A stretch of DNA of 17,097 nucleotides from an uncultured Actinomycetes bacterium (GTDB lineage: Bacteria; Actinomycetota; Thermoleophilia; Solirubrobacterales; Solirubrobacteraceae). A program made the position numbers and the translations under genes. The notes under the pieces are model-generated. The model was not told where the DNA came from. It saw only the letters and a program-made list of their open reading frames with translations, and did no database searches. This document shows positions 1 through 6,290 of this stretch, one piece after another (position 1 is the stretch's first letter; each line of letters opens with the position of its first letter). The DNA is taken from NCBI GenBank assembly GCA_937888775.1, contig CALAQT010000107.1:1-17097 (forward strand), in the 5' to 3' direction.

Positions 1-485
1 GCCGGGTCGTGACCCCGGCGCGCGCGCTCGTGCCGGCGCTGGCGCCTGCGTTGTCACCAAAGCGACGGCGCGCCATCGGCTGACGCGACGACGAATGCGA
101 TCACCCGGAGTGCGGCGGCCGGATGCGCGCCTGTTAGGCTCAGGGCGGGTCCGGCCGGGGGCGTGAGGTGCCTGCTCTGGGAGAGGAGCTGGTGGGTGCG
201 GTGGACAGCGCACCGAGATCTGTTTACCGCCCGGACGGCCCTCGTCCGCAGAACCCCGGGGCCCTCCAAGGACGCCGAAGCTCTGACATCCGTGTGCTGT
301 CGCGCAGACGACGCTCAAGCCTCTGGGCGGTCCGGACGAGAACCTGAACCGCGTTCCGAGCTCACCGCAGCCGGCGCCTCGCGCCCCACCCACCGGCGGG
401 CTTGCTGGCACGCCGGTAACGCGTCCGGCGGCAGCGGCGAACTGCCCGGCGTTTCGCTGCCGCACGTGCCAGTATCCTGGGACCC
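1..485. other. upstream gap, no confident gene
   Basis: I see no convincing complete gene here. Plus frame 3 is open from the window edge to a TGA at 81-83 and reads as an Ala/Pro/Arg-rich tail; it could be the last 26 residues of a gene lying mostly outside the window, but nothing identifies it. Positions 88-104 carry a degenerate copy of a motif (ACGAATGCGATCACCCGGA type) that reappears near 4275. Overlapping ORFs on both strands here are Arg/Ser/Pro-rich and look like GC-driven shadows. Confidence 0.5.
473..478 (+). promoter_or_regulatory. candidate -10 element of a leaderless promoter
   Basis: TATCCT lies 7 nt before the GTG start at 486, and there is no Shine-Dalgarno sequence before that GTG. 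This is the TANNNT-N7-start arrangement expected of a leaderless actinobacterial transcript. No clear -35 hexamer is visible, so the call rests on spacing and on the same layout at other genes in this window. Confidence 0.4.
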
Positions 486-1304
486 GTGCCGCGCCCGCCC
501 GATCTGCCGGACTACAAGCGGCCGCCGATCGACGAGGTGGCTATCGGCATTCAGTTTCAGGCGCCAGTGCCCGGCTTCACTGACGCCCACGCCGGCCTTT
601 ATTGGCGCGACGTGAGAGATCGGTATCCCAAGGCGGAAACCCAACACAGGGTTGAGTCCCCACCGGAGGTGCTCGACGGCCCGATAATGCAATCTTTTCC
701 GATTCAGTTCGGACCTCCTCAAGGCGGTCGAACGTTCCTCGTCAGTGATGACGACTCATATCTCCTCCAGATCCAGAGCAGCCGCTTCTACCGCAATTGG
801 CGGCGCCGCGAGGACGAATACCCTCACTTCGACGATCTCGCAGACGCCTTCCAGTCAGAGTATGCGAGCTTCATTGCCTTCTTACAGCACGAAACTCTGG
901 CGCATCCCGTTCCGCTTCAACTCGACGTCACCTACATCAACTGGATTCCAGAGTTGCTCCCTCAGGCATTTCTTCGAGCTGCTGAGGGTGCGCGTGTCGC
1001 CGTTCCTGGCGTCGACGAGTGGCCACAGGAGCAGAGCTGGACAGGTCGATACCTTGTCAGGCAACCGGACGGTACCCCGATAGCTCGCTTGCATGTGCAA
1101 TGCGTCCCCGCCGTACGCATGCTGCCCGAGGCTCCCCAACCCGGAAGCCAAATGTCGCTGACCTTCCTCGCACCGTGGCGCGCGGCCGAGTCGTTCGATT
1201 CACAATTGCAGGAGATGCTGAGTGCAGCACGAAACGCGATCGTGCGCGGGTTTACCGACCTCACGACAGAGGCCGCGCACGAACATTGGGACCGAAGCCA
1301 ATGA
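486..1304 (+). CDS. TIGR04255 family protein
   Basis: The 272-aa product matches the overall pattern I associate with TIGR04255, an uncharacterised family named for its patchy distribution. Visible landmarks are an N-terminal PIDEVAIGIQF strand (about 14-24), a YPKAE segment (47-51), and the central LLQIQSSRFYRNWRR stretch followed by YPHFDDLADAF (93-122). A VTYINWI segment follows at about 148-154. There is no signal peptide or membrane helix, so it is probably cytoplasmic. The start is GTG without a ribosome-binding site, consistent with leaderless translation. Its stop overlaps the next ATG (ATGA at 1301-1304), which implies translational coupling. Codon use is less GC-extreme than in the ABC block, suggesting transfer. 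The molecular function is unknown; a role in defence or in a toxin-antitoxin pair is only a guess. Confidence 0.8.
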   Translation: MPRPPDLPDYKRPPIDEVAIGIQFQAPVPGFTDAHAGLYWRDVRDRYPKAETQHRVESPPEVLDGPIMQSFPIQFGPPQGGRTFLVSDDDSYLLQIQSSRFYRNWRRREDEYPHFDDLADAFQSEYASFIAFLQHETLAHPVPLQLDVTYINWIPELLPQAFLRAAEGARVAVPGVDEWPQEQSWTGRYLVRQPDGTPIARLHVQCVPAVRMLPEAPQPGSQMSLTFLAPWRAAESFDSQLQEMLSAARNAIVRGFTDLTTEAAHEHWDRSQ

Positions 1305-1948
1305 CAGAGATCGAGCTACTCTCGGACACCTCCGCTCGTAGCCGTTTGACAGGTCCGCATGCCACTACCGTAGTCCGTCAATTCGTGACACTCGGAACCA
1401 GACACGCCGACCAGTCCATCTTTTCCAACGTCACCCCCAGACGCTCGACGCTGAGCGCTATCACCAATGCAGATTTGGACTTCCTTCACCTATATCGGGG
1501 CCTCTATGAGGTGACGTCAGGCGACACGCTCCAATCGGCGACCGTCGCTTACGCGGTTGCCTCCGCAGGCTCGGCCACACTCAGCACACGGCTCGGCAGC
1601 GCTATGTCAACCGCTCGACGGTACGTGTTAGGACGGCTCGACGAGATGCGCGCGAGCACAGCATTTGAGCCCGGCGCGACCATCACGCCTTCAGTTATCG
1701 CTCGAGCGTGGACTGAAGGTTTAGGCATTCTTGATGATGGAACGCCGACGCCATCAGTCGTACCGTCAGACGAATGCGGCGTCACCTTTGTGTGGCACAA
1801 GGGCGGCTGGGACGTCGAAGTGACTTTTGAGGCGACCGGCACAATGGTCTGGGCGCACTCCCGCCAGAGTGACGACACATGGTACGGGGAGCTTGACACT
1901 CACCGAGAAGTGTTGCGTCAGCTTTTGCGGGAGATAGCAACGAAGTGA
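1301..1948 (+). CDS. uncharacterised second gene of the TIGR04255 cassette
   Basis: The 215-aa protein is not one I can assign to a named family. The chosen ATG at 1301 overlaps the previous stop by four bases; a longer open frame begins at 1019 but lies inside the upstream gene. The N-terminal half is mixed and Thr/Ser/Ala-rich, with an Arg-containing helical stretch at about 95-118. The C-terminal part from about 159 reads GVTFVWHKGGWDVEVTFEA followed by TMVWAHSR, an aromatic beta-strand pattern seen in many small proteins with a conserved W/F-H-x-G-G-x-D-V-E-V core. No membrane segment or signal peptide is evident. Tight coupling to both neighbours argues for one complex or pathway. The function is unknown. 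Confidence 0.72.
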   Translation: MTEIELLSDTSARSRLTGPHATTVVRQFVTLGTRHADQSIFSNVTPRRSTLSAITNADLDFLHLYRGLYEVTSGDTLQSATVAYAVASAGSATLSTRLGSAMSTARRYVLGRLDEMRASTAFEPGATITPSVIARAWTEGLGILDDGTPTPSVVPSDECGVTFVWHKGGWDVEVTFEATGTMVWAHSRQSDDTWYGELDTHREVLRQLLREIATK

Positions 1949-2397
1949 ACCACGAGAGCTGCGGTACCCTGGCCTGCGTGCCCGATGCGGACCATCTGTG
2001 GAGGTCGGTGCGACATGATGCCAGCAACCTGGCGTGGCACGACGATGAGAAGCGATGGATCCCGGCCGGAACCGCTTTGCAGTTCGACCCCGACTGGTCA
2101 GGCCGGTGGCGCGAGCACCTCATCGACATCCATGGGCTCGGTCCAAGCGATGTAGCAGAGGCCCATCGCCCGCTCGTGTTCGAAGTGCAGGTGGAGGCGA
2201 TCAGGATGCTGGGCATGAAGGTGGAACATACGCCGCAAGCCACCGACCCGACCGATTGTGCTCATGCTTCGACCTGGTACCGGACGGACGGGGCGCAACC
2301 CACAAGACCGGAGAGAGCGTTATTACGGAACGCGCTAGCCGTGCTTCTGACGCTCGTGCATGGAGCCATCGCGATGCCGCCCCCTCCCGGGGCATAG
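1945..2397 (+). CDS. uncharacterised third gene of the TIGR04255 cassette
   Basis: The 150-aa product starts at a GTG whose last two bases form part of the previous TGA (GTGA at 1945-1948), so it is translationally coupled. It opens with DADHLWRSVRHDASNLAWHD (14-33), continues through a Trp-rich segment (WSGRWREHLIDIHGL, 51-65), and has a DPTDCAHAST segment (101-110) before a helical Arg/Leu C terminus. The spacing of the Trp/Arg block and the D-P-x-x-x-A-H-A motif resembles small proteins I have seen beside TIGR04255 genes, but that is memory of a pattern, not a search result. It has no catalytic motif that I can name. The last residues (AMPPPPGA) look unstructured. Confidence 0.65.
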   Translation: MNHESCGTLACVPDADHLWRSVRHDASNLAWHDDEKRWIPAGTALQFDPDWSGRWREHLIDIHGLGPSDVAEAHRPLVFEVQVEAIRMLGMKVEHTPQATDPTDCAHASTWYRTDGAQPTRPERALLRNALAVLLTLVHGAIAMPPPPGA

Positions 2398-2516
2398 TTG
2401 CGTATTGGGTGTACGGCGGCAGGGTGGTGGACGACACCGCTACTGTCGGCAGATGCCTGTCATAGTGGCACGCAACACCGGCCCTCGAGTGGCTTCCGTC
2501 TCAAGGTCTTGCGGCC

Positions 2517-2738
2517 GTGCCGAGTTCTGAACGCAGGGAGGCGAGCGATCCGCTCGAGCTTCTTCGGCAGGCTCGGACTGCTGCTGAGCGTGCAGCTCAG
2601 CTTATTGCGCAGCGCTTGACTGGACGCGCTCTCGATCTTGAGCGCGTCCGAGAGCGGCTCGCGGCGAGCGGGGAGGCGCTGGCGCGGTACGAGAGCCAAA
2701 TCGCCCAGACTGAGCGGGAGTCCGAGGAGACAACGTAG
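2517..2738 (+). CDS. possible small coiled-coil protein
   Basis: This GTG-started ORF of 73 aa is almost entirely predicted helix: a run of Leu/Arg/Glu/Ala heptads from about residue 13 to 65 (LLRQARTAAERAAQLIAQRL, then LDLERVRERLAASGEALARY) with no proline after residue 12. That amphipathic pattern is unlike the Arg/Ser/Pro shadows in the other frames here. There is no obvious Shine-Dalgarno sequence, and a hairpin follows the stop by 38 nt. It could be a genuine micro-protein of unknown role or a remnant of a larger coiled-coil gene. I cannot assign a family. Confidence 0.35.
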   Translation: MPSSERREASDPLELLRQARTAAERAAQLIAQRLTGRALDLERVRERLAASGEALARYESQIAQTERESEETT

Positions 2739-2776
2739 GGGCGCTCCCACGCAACTCAGCCCTGGCGGAGAGGCCT

Positions 2777-2797
2777 GCCAGGACCAAGGTCCCTGGC
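2777..2797 (+). terminator. hairpin downstream of the 2517-2738 ORF
   Basis: GCCAGGACC at 2777-2785 pairs with GGTCCCTGGC at 2788-2797, with one bulged base and a two-base AA turn. It follows the ORF stop by 38 nt. No T-tract follows, so a terminator role is a guess; it may be a structural repeat. Confidence 0.25.
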
Positions 2798-2850
2798 GGG
2801 GGACGCGCCGGCTGCGGTGAGCTCGGAACGGGTCGCGCTTCTCATCCGGA

Positions 2851-2884
2851 CCGCCCAGACGCACCTTGAGCGTCGTCTGGGCGG
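2851..2884. repeat. perfect 11-bp inverted repeat
   Basis: CCGCCCAGACG at 2851-2861 is matched by its exact reverse complement CGTCTGGGCGG at 2874-2884, with a 12-nt loop that itself allows a shorter GACGC/GCGTC pairing. It lies outside any gene. It could be a terminator-like hairpin or an element end; no flanking duplication or transposase is visible. Confidence 0.5.
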
Positions 2885-3170
2885 CCAGCCTTATCCGTGA
2901 GTCCACGGTCTCGGTCGCGGGTACCTCCCGAACGTGGATGATCTCCAGTACTGACCGAGCGGCGCCATCCGCGCGACCTGCGAACAGCCCCGTTGGTCCC
3001 GCACCGCCGATCGCGTGGTTTGCGCCGGAGATCGATCGGCTAACGGAACACCCGCTCGGCTCCGGGCGCATATCGAGACGCCACGGAACGGCTGACCCGC
3101 TTCGCGCGCGGAAAGCAGCGCCCTGGCGCACGACCGCTTCGATTGTTCGGCCGGCCGATGGCGCGCCACC

Positions 3171-3186
3171 GCTTCGGCGACGAAGC
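3171..3186. repeat. REP-like 16-mer hairpin, copy 1
   Basis: GCTTCGGCGACGAAGC folds into a perfect 6-bp stem (GCTTCG/CGAAGC) closed by GCGA, a GNRA-type tetraloop. Near-identical copies occur at 3310 and 4265. Confidence 0.55.
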
Positions 3187-3309
3187 ACTCGTCCGGATCG
3201 GGCGCCTGACGGCCGACTCCGGACTCCTGCTTGCGCCCAAAGGCGTGAGCGACCGGCCACCCGGGCGGACGATCGCTTTTGCCGGCTGCACGGCGCGAGG
3301 CGGGCGAGT

Positions 3310-3325
3310 GCTTCGGCGACGATGC
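3310..3325. repeat. REP-like 16-mer hairpin, copy 2
   Basis: GCTTCGGCGACGATGC differs from the perfect hairpin at 3171 by one base and is identical to the copy at 4265-4280. Confidence 0.55.
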
Positions 3326-3489
3326 AGGCGTCGCTACTTCCCGGGCGCACGTCTGGAGTCCCGCCAGCGAGACCTAGGCTTGGGGGACAAGCAGGACCGG
3401 CGCGGTCCGTGGGTGAGACCTGCGTTTGTGCCGCAGGGCTTCGGAGCGGCGGGACGACGCCGAGGCCGGACGCCGGCCTAAAGTGCTCG

Positions 3490-4032
3490 TCACCCCTTGT
3501 TGCGCAGCTTCTTGAGCTGATGGGTCAGGATGCGCGGCAGCAACCGCGGGCCGGGCACGACGACCAAGCCCAGCTGCTGAAGAAGCCCGAGGGCGTCAAG
3601 CTGGAACCAGTGTTCTGCAACCCGTCCATCGACGAAGCGGTTGAGCTCTAGGCCGGAGAACGTGACCTTCCTTTGGGTCGGCGGAAGCCCTTGAAAGGTC
3701 CCGGTGTGGGTGCCTGCGAAGTGGATCCGTTGTGCGACCAGGTCGCCTTCTGCCACCGCGTCTTCCACGGTGAGGCGAAGATCAGGGAACCCTTCGACAA
3801 ATCCCGAGAGGAACCGAGTCCACGCCTCGGAGTCCAGCGGTGCAGGCTCCAGACTCGCCGGAGCATGGGCTACGTAATTGGTGGCAAGGACCTCAGCCTC
3901 GGCCGCGTTGTCGCGCTCGTTGAACGCTTCGATCCACCGGCGCGAGACGGCTTTGTTCCGTTCTAGCGAGGTTGTCCCGCTCGGCAGGGTTGGGCTGGCG
4001 GTCGGTGTGCCCGGCGTCGGTTCGTTGGCCAA
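3490..4032 (-). CDS. SnoaL-like ester cyclase family protein
   Basis: The 180-aa product belongs to the SnoaL-like / ester cyclase branch of the NTF2-like fold, small cone-shaped proteins that include polyketide cyclases and many members of unknown substrate. Diagnostic segments are the first helix with RRWIEAFNERD (31-41), YVAHAP (53-58), FVEGFPDLRLTVEDAVAEGD (78-97), and the signature FAGTHTGTFQGLPPTQRKV (105-123). HWFQLDALGLLQQLG follows at 141-155. The first 20 or so residues are a Pro/Thr-rich extension outside the fold. The start is TTG, chosen because AAGGAGGGG sits 6 nt upstream and no better start lies near. No cyclase partner genes are nearby, so the substrate cannot be inferred. 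It stands alone on this strand. Confidence 0.88.
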   Translation of the reverse strand: MANEPTPGTPTASPTLPSGTTSLERNKAVSRRWIEAFNERDNAAEAEVLATNYVAHAPASLEPAPLDSEAWTRFLSGFVEGFPDLRLTVEDAVAEGDLVAQRIHFAGTHTGTFQGLPPTQRKVTFSGLELNRFVDGRVAEHWFQLDALGLLQQLGLVVVPGPRLLPRILTHQLKKLRNKG

Positions 4033-4038
4033 GCTGTT

Positions 4039-4047
4039 CCCCTCCTT
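4039..4047 (-). promoter_or_regulatory. strong Shine-Dalgarno fixing the TTG start
   Basis: On the minus strand AAGGAGGGG ends 6 nt before the TTG at 4032. It is the strongest ribosome-binding site in the window and justifies the unusual TTG start. Confidence 0.7.
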
Positions 4048-4264
4048 GTGACGTGATGTTCGCGGACGGCGGCTGCCGTCACATTCTCTGCCACCGGCTC
4101 ACGCGCCGCAACTTCAGCCGGAGTCGCGAGATGCTCGATTCCCAATTGGGCTTCGAGCTGACGCCTGCCGAACTCCCGCGCGGACAGCGGAACGCTTGAG
4201 TGTCCGGATGACGACTGGTCCCCATGATTGCTTTCGCGCTCCTGGCGACTTGCGGTGCACGATC

Positions 4265-4280
4265 GCTTCGGCGACGATGC
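4265..4280. repeat. REP-like 16-mer hairpin, copy 3
   Basis: This copy, GCTTCGGCGACGATGC, is identical to 3310-3325. It is embedded in a run of GATCGC words spaced 19-20 bp apart (4261-4324). Confidence 0.55.
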
Positions 4281-4994
4281 GATCGCCCGGAGCCGGCTCG
4301 ATCGCTGGCGCTACGCGCGATCGCGTTCGAGCGAGCGCGTGTCGTCTGCTCCGGCTCGTGCGACCGCTTCGCCTCGGATCCGAGCGTCAGCCTCGCCGGT
4401 TGTTGACGATCGCTTTCGTCATTTCAGCGGCTTACGGCGGACGACCGGAATCAACGGCAAGCAGGCGTCCGTCATCTGGGCCCGGGAACGATGGCAGCCG
4501 CCGGGCGTGGCGCACGCGTGCATTCTGCGAAAGCGCTCGTCAGCATGTCGGTGCCGGTTGGACCCTCGCCGCTCGCGCTATCGCCCAGTAGCGAGCGCCG
4601 TCGTGTGCCGCCGTGCACGACTGCTTTGATCTCGCGCTGGGCGCGGCATCGGACGATCGCAAGGGCGACATAGGAATCACGCCGATCGAGCCAGCCCCGC
4701 GGCTCGGCGCGCGATCGCATTCGCCCAGATGCGAGCGCGAGCGTTTCCGAGCTGGCGACTGCGTTGGCGACACAGGACGCGTCGGGCGGTGTCGGCGCCC
4801 GCGACTGCTTGGCCACGCTTGCGGTCGCCCGGCAGAGTAGCGGCGAATCACAGAAGCAGGGCCGACCGCAGCGGCGGTCGCGGTCCTGAGATTCGCCTCA
4901 GAAGCGAGGCTGCCACCCCGCCGCGGCGCTGGCGCCGTTGCTGCTGAAACCTGATTCGGCGTCCCTGACGCTCGCCGGCGGCCGGCGGCGGCGG

Positions 4995-5000
4995 TAGGGT
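4995..5000 (+). promoter_or_regulatory. candidate -10 element before the 5006 gene
   Basis: TAGGGT lies 5 nt before the first GTG (5006) and 8 nt before a second in-frame GTG (5009), with no Shine-Dalgarno sequence, so a leaderless transcript is likely. Confidence 0.4.
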
Positions 5001-5005
5001 CAGCG

Positions 5006-5377
5006 GTGGTGTCCGTGCGTGCGAGGATCGACGTGAAGCTGTCGCTCGATGGCGTTCGGGTCCAGAGCGAGACGACATACGCCTGGGCGAGTCCGTACGT
5101 GCTGAGCGTCCATACCGTGATCCCGCAGCCCGACCTCGCGATCGAGCTGCACTCGACGTTCACCGGGCATCCCGGCACGCCGACCGCCGTCACACACCTG
5201 ACGCTCGGACCACCAGGGCACGCACCGGTGCTGACCCACGACGAGCAACCACGCGAGGATCTCTTGGTTGGCGACGGGTGCGTGTACGAACACGCGATGG
5301 AGCTGGTGGAGCTGCTGCGGCGCCTGGGGCACGAGCCGAGCATGGACTTGCCCAAGATCGAGCGCCTCAGCGCGTAG
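5006..5377 (+). CDS. hypothetical protein
   Basis: The 123-aa product is not in a family I recognise. It has alternating strand-like segments (RARIDVKLSLDGVRV, TTYAWASPYVLSVHTVI, LAIELHSTFTG, TAVTHLTLGP) suggesting a beta-rich fold. These are followed by a C-terminal helix, CVYEHAMELVELLRRLGHEP, at about 92-111. There is no signal peptide, membrane helix or Cys cluster. The codon pattern is regular and GC-rich at third positions, which supports coding. Two adjacent GTG codons (5006, 5009) compete as start; both lack a ribosome-binding site and sit just after TAGGGT. The gene is followed by 150 nt with two strong hairpins before the ParB-type gene, so the two may or may not be co-transcribed. 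Confidence 0.6.
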   Translation: MVSVRARIDVKLSLDGVRVQSETTYAWASPYVLSVHTVIPQPDLAIELHSTFTGHPGTPTAVTHLTLGPPGHAPVLTHDEQPREDLLVGDGCVYEHAMELVELLRRLGHEPSMDLPKIERLSA

Positions 5378-5447
5378 CGACGTCGCTTCTCGACAGCATC
5401 GGCGCGGCGCGACGCCCCGTTGTCGGTCCGACCCGCCGCCAATGGTG

Positions 5448-5467
5448 GCACGCCCTGGCGGGCGTGC
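5448..5467 (+). promoter_or_regulatory. first of two tandem hairpins before the ParB-type gene
   Basis: GCACGCCC (5448-5455) pairs perfectly with GGGCGTGC (5460-5467) across a 4-nt loop. With the next hairpin it forms a compact structured leader. It could terminate the upstream transcript or fold in the 5' leader of the next gene. Confidence 0.45.
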
Positions 5468-5482
5468 GGGCGGCTGGGGATC

Positions 5483-5503
5483 GGCCCGCCAACGGGGCGG
5501 GCC
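5483..5503 (+). promoter_or_regulatory. second of two tandem hairpins before the ParB-type gene
   Basis: GGCCCGCC (5483-5490) pairs perfectly with GGCGGGCC (5496-5503) across a 5-nt loop, ending 24 nt before the ATG at 5528. No T-tract follows, so it fits a GC-only terminator or a regulatory leader hairpin equally well. Confidence 0.45.
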
Positions 5504-5527
5504 ACCCCACATCAAAGGGAGGGCCAG

Positions 5528-5929
5528 ATGGCCACCACCACTACAGCGACCGACCGCACCGCTGCGCTCGAGGAGATCCACGTCGCAAACAACGTTCGCG
5601 CGCTCGACGCGGATCACGTGCGTGCGCTCGCGGGCTCGATCCGCTTGCAGGGGATGCTGGTTCCGGTTGTCGTGCGGCCGGCAGAGGGAGATGTCGCGCT
5701 TGGCGGATGGAAGTTCGTTCTCGTCGCCGGGTTCCATCGGGTAGCCGCGGCGGCCGAGCTGCGCTTGCAGGAGATCCCCATCGTGATCCGCGAAGCAGAT
5801 ACCGAGGCGGCAGCGGCGACCGAGAACATCACCCGCAAGCAGCTCAACCCCTATGAGGAGGCCCGTGCGGTCCAGGCGTTATCCGAAACTTCGGATAACG
5901 CCTTCTATGCGAAGCCTGGCGTTATCTGA
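5528..5929 (+). CDS. ParB N-terminal domain protein, truncated
   Basis: The ORF encodes a ParB/Spo0J-like nuclease/CTPase-fold domain. Visible are LEEIHVANNVRALDADHVRALAGSI-type strand and helix (14-38), QGMLVPVVVRP (41-51), the nucleotide-binding-type box AGFHRVAAA (67-75) in place of the GERR motif, and the second box ENITRKQLNPYEEARAV (99-115). Family members continue for at least an HTH domain after this point. Here the match stops at about residue 117 and the last 16 residues are encoded by a palindrome and flanking half-sites. I start it at the ATG at 5528, preceded by GGGAGGG; a longer in-frame start at 5420 would read through both hairpins. Since the DNA-binding part is missing, the product is probably non-functional or altered. 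It may be a stand-alone ParB-like protein from a mobile element rather than the chromosomal segregation protein. Confidence 0.78.
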   Translation: MATTTTATDRTAALEEIHVANNVRALDADHVRALAGSIRLQGMLVPVVVRPAEGDVALGGWKFVLVAGFHRVAAAAELRLQEIPIVIREADTEAAAATENITRKQLNPYEEARAVQALSETSDNAFYAKPGVI

Positions 5930-5986
5930 AGTCGCCCCTGGATGCCCGCTGCCGGGCTGGCGTCCGGGATGTCGTGTTTCGCATAA
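5874..5986. repeat. cluster of inverted half-sites resembling tyrosine-recombinase arms
   Basis: A 14-bp perfect inverted repeat (5874-5887 and 5890-5903, 2-nt centre) is followed by further copies of the same 9-mer. TTCGGATAA or close variants occur at 5879-5887 (minus), 5890-5898 (plus), 5905-5913 (minus, TTCGCATAG), 5922-5930 (minus, TTCAGATAA) and 5978-5986 (plus, TTCGCATAA). The pair 5890-5898 and 5905-5913 is separated by exactly 6 bp, as in XerCD dif sites, whose XerC arm contains a TKCGCATAA core. No recombinase gene lies in the window. Confidence 0.55.
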
Positions 5987-6290
5987 CTGCATGGCTGCTG
6001 CTTGATTTCAGCGCGTTCGTCGGGCGGCTCATAGATAGATAGCTACCGCGCGTTTAGCTCAGAGGAGCCGCCTTGCCGGCGCCTGAGGACAGTGCTGCTC
6101 TTGCTCAGAACCAGCACCCTCGGCCTCGCTGCTGGATTGGCGACAAACCAGAAGCGGACACCGCCCTGTTACGGACTACCGCGGCTTGTCCAACCGAGCG
6201 GTGACTTGGGCGACGACCTGGCGTCTGCTCCAGCGGCAATGCGGCCACGATGCGATGGTCGCCTGGCACCTCGTGATTAGCCGTTCGGGT
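5930..6290. other. gap between truncated parB and tetR
   Basis: Two genes converge on this stretch and I see no gene in it. It holds the outermost TTCGCATAA half-site, a short GATA tandem at about 6031-6041, and a 24-base segment (6128-6151) largely repeated near 15547. I found no remainder of the ParB gene here. Confidence 0.5.
6128..6151. repeat. dispersed repeat, copy 1
   Basis: The segment is GCTGCTGG, three bases, then GGCGACAAACCAG. The same two words occur adjacent to each other at 15547-15566, in another gene-free stretch more than 9 kb away. Confidence 0.35.

Larger units (their letters stand above)
2739..3489. other. non-coding gap with hairpins and repeats
   Basis: No frame on either strand reads as a credible protein; the long minus-strand ORF here is Arg/Ser-rich and lacks any motif. 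The stretch does contain strong inverted repeats (2777-2797, 2851-2884) and two copies of a 16-base hairpin repeat (3171, 3310). It looks like repeat-laden intergenic or decayed DNA. Confidence 0.55.
4048..5005. other. non-coding gap rich in CGATCG-type repeats
   Basis: Neither strand shows a believable gene. The stretch is full of degenerate short motifs: GATCGC at 4261, 4281, 4300 and 4319, with related CGATCGC, CGACCGCTTC and GGCGAC words scattered to about 4810. Part of this DNA must act as the promoter region for the minus-strand SnoaL-like gene, but I cannot point to clear hexamers. Confidence 0.5.

Noticed and set aside
2460..3350. long minus-strand open frame of 296 codons
   Set aside because: The translation is Arg/Ser/Pro-rich with no motif, overlaps strong inverted repeats and lacks a ribosome-binding site; long frames like this arise by chance at high GC.
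4540..5505. long minus-strand open frame of 321 codons
   Set aside because: It covers the better-supported plus-strand gene at 5006-5377, has Arg/Ser-rich low-complexity content and no domain.
5874..5903. integron attC site
   Set aside because: The palindrome lacks the GTTRRRY/RYYYAAC core pairs and the extrahelical bases expected of attC.
5885..5918. resemblance of the half-site cluster to loxP itself
   Set aside because: About 22 of 34 positions agree by eye and the arms are similar, but the outer arm bases and the spacer differ and no Cre-like gene is present; the general tyrosine-recombinase interpretation is kept, a phage P1 lox site is not.
6047..6120. tRNA-like segment (GCGCGTTTAGCTCAG followed by GAGC)
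   Set aside because: The D-loop would be only 4 nt, the possible anticodon stem has a 5-nt loop, and there is no GGTTC-type T-arm, so it cannot fold as a tRNA.
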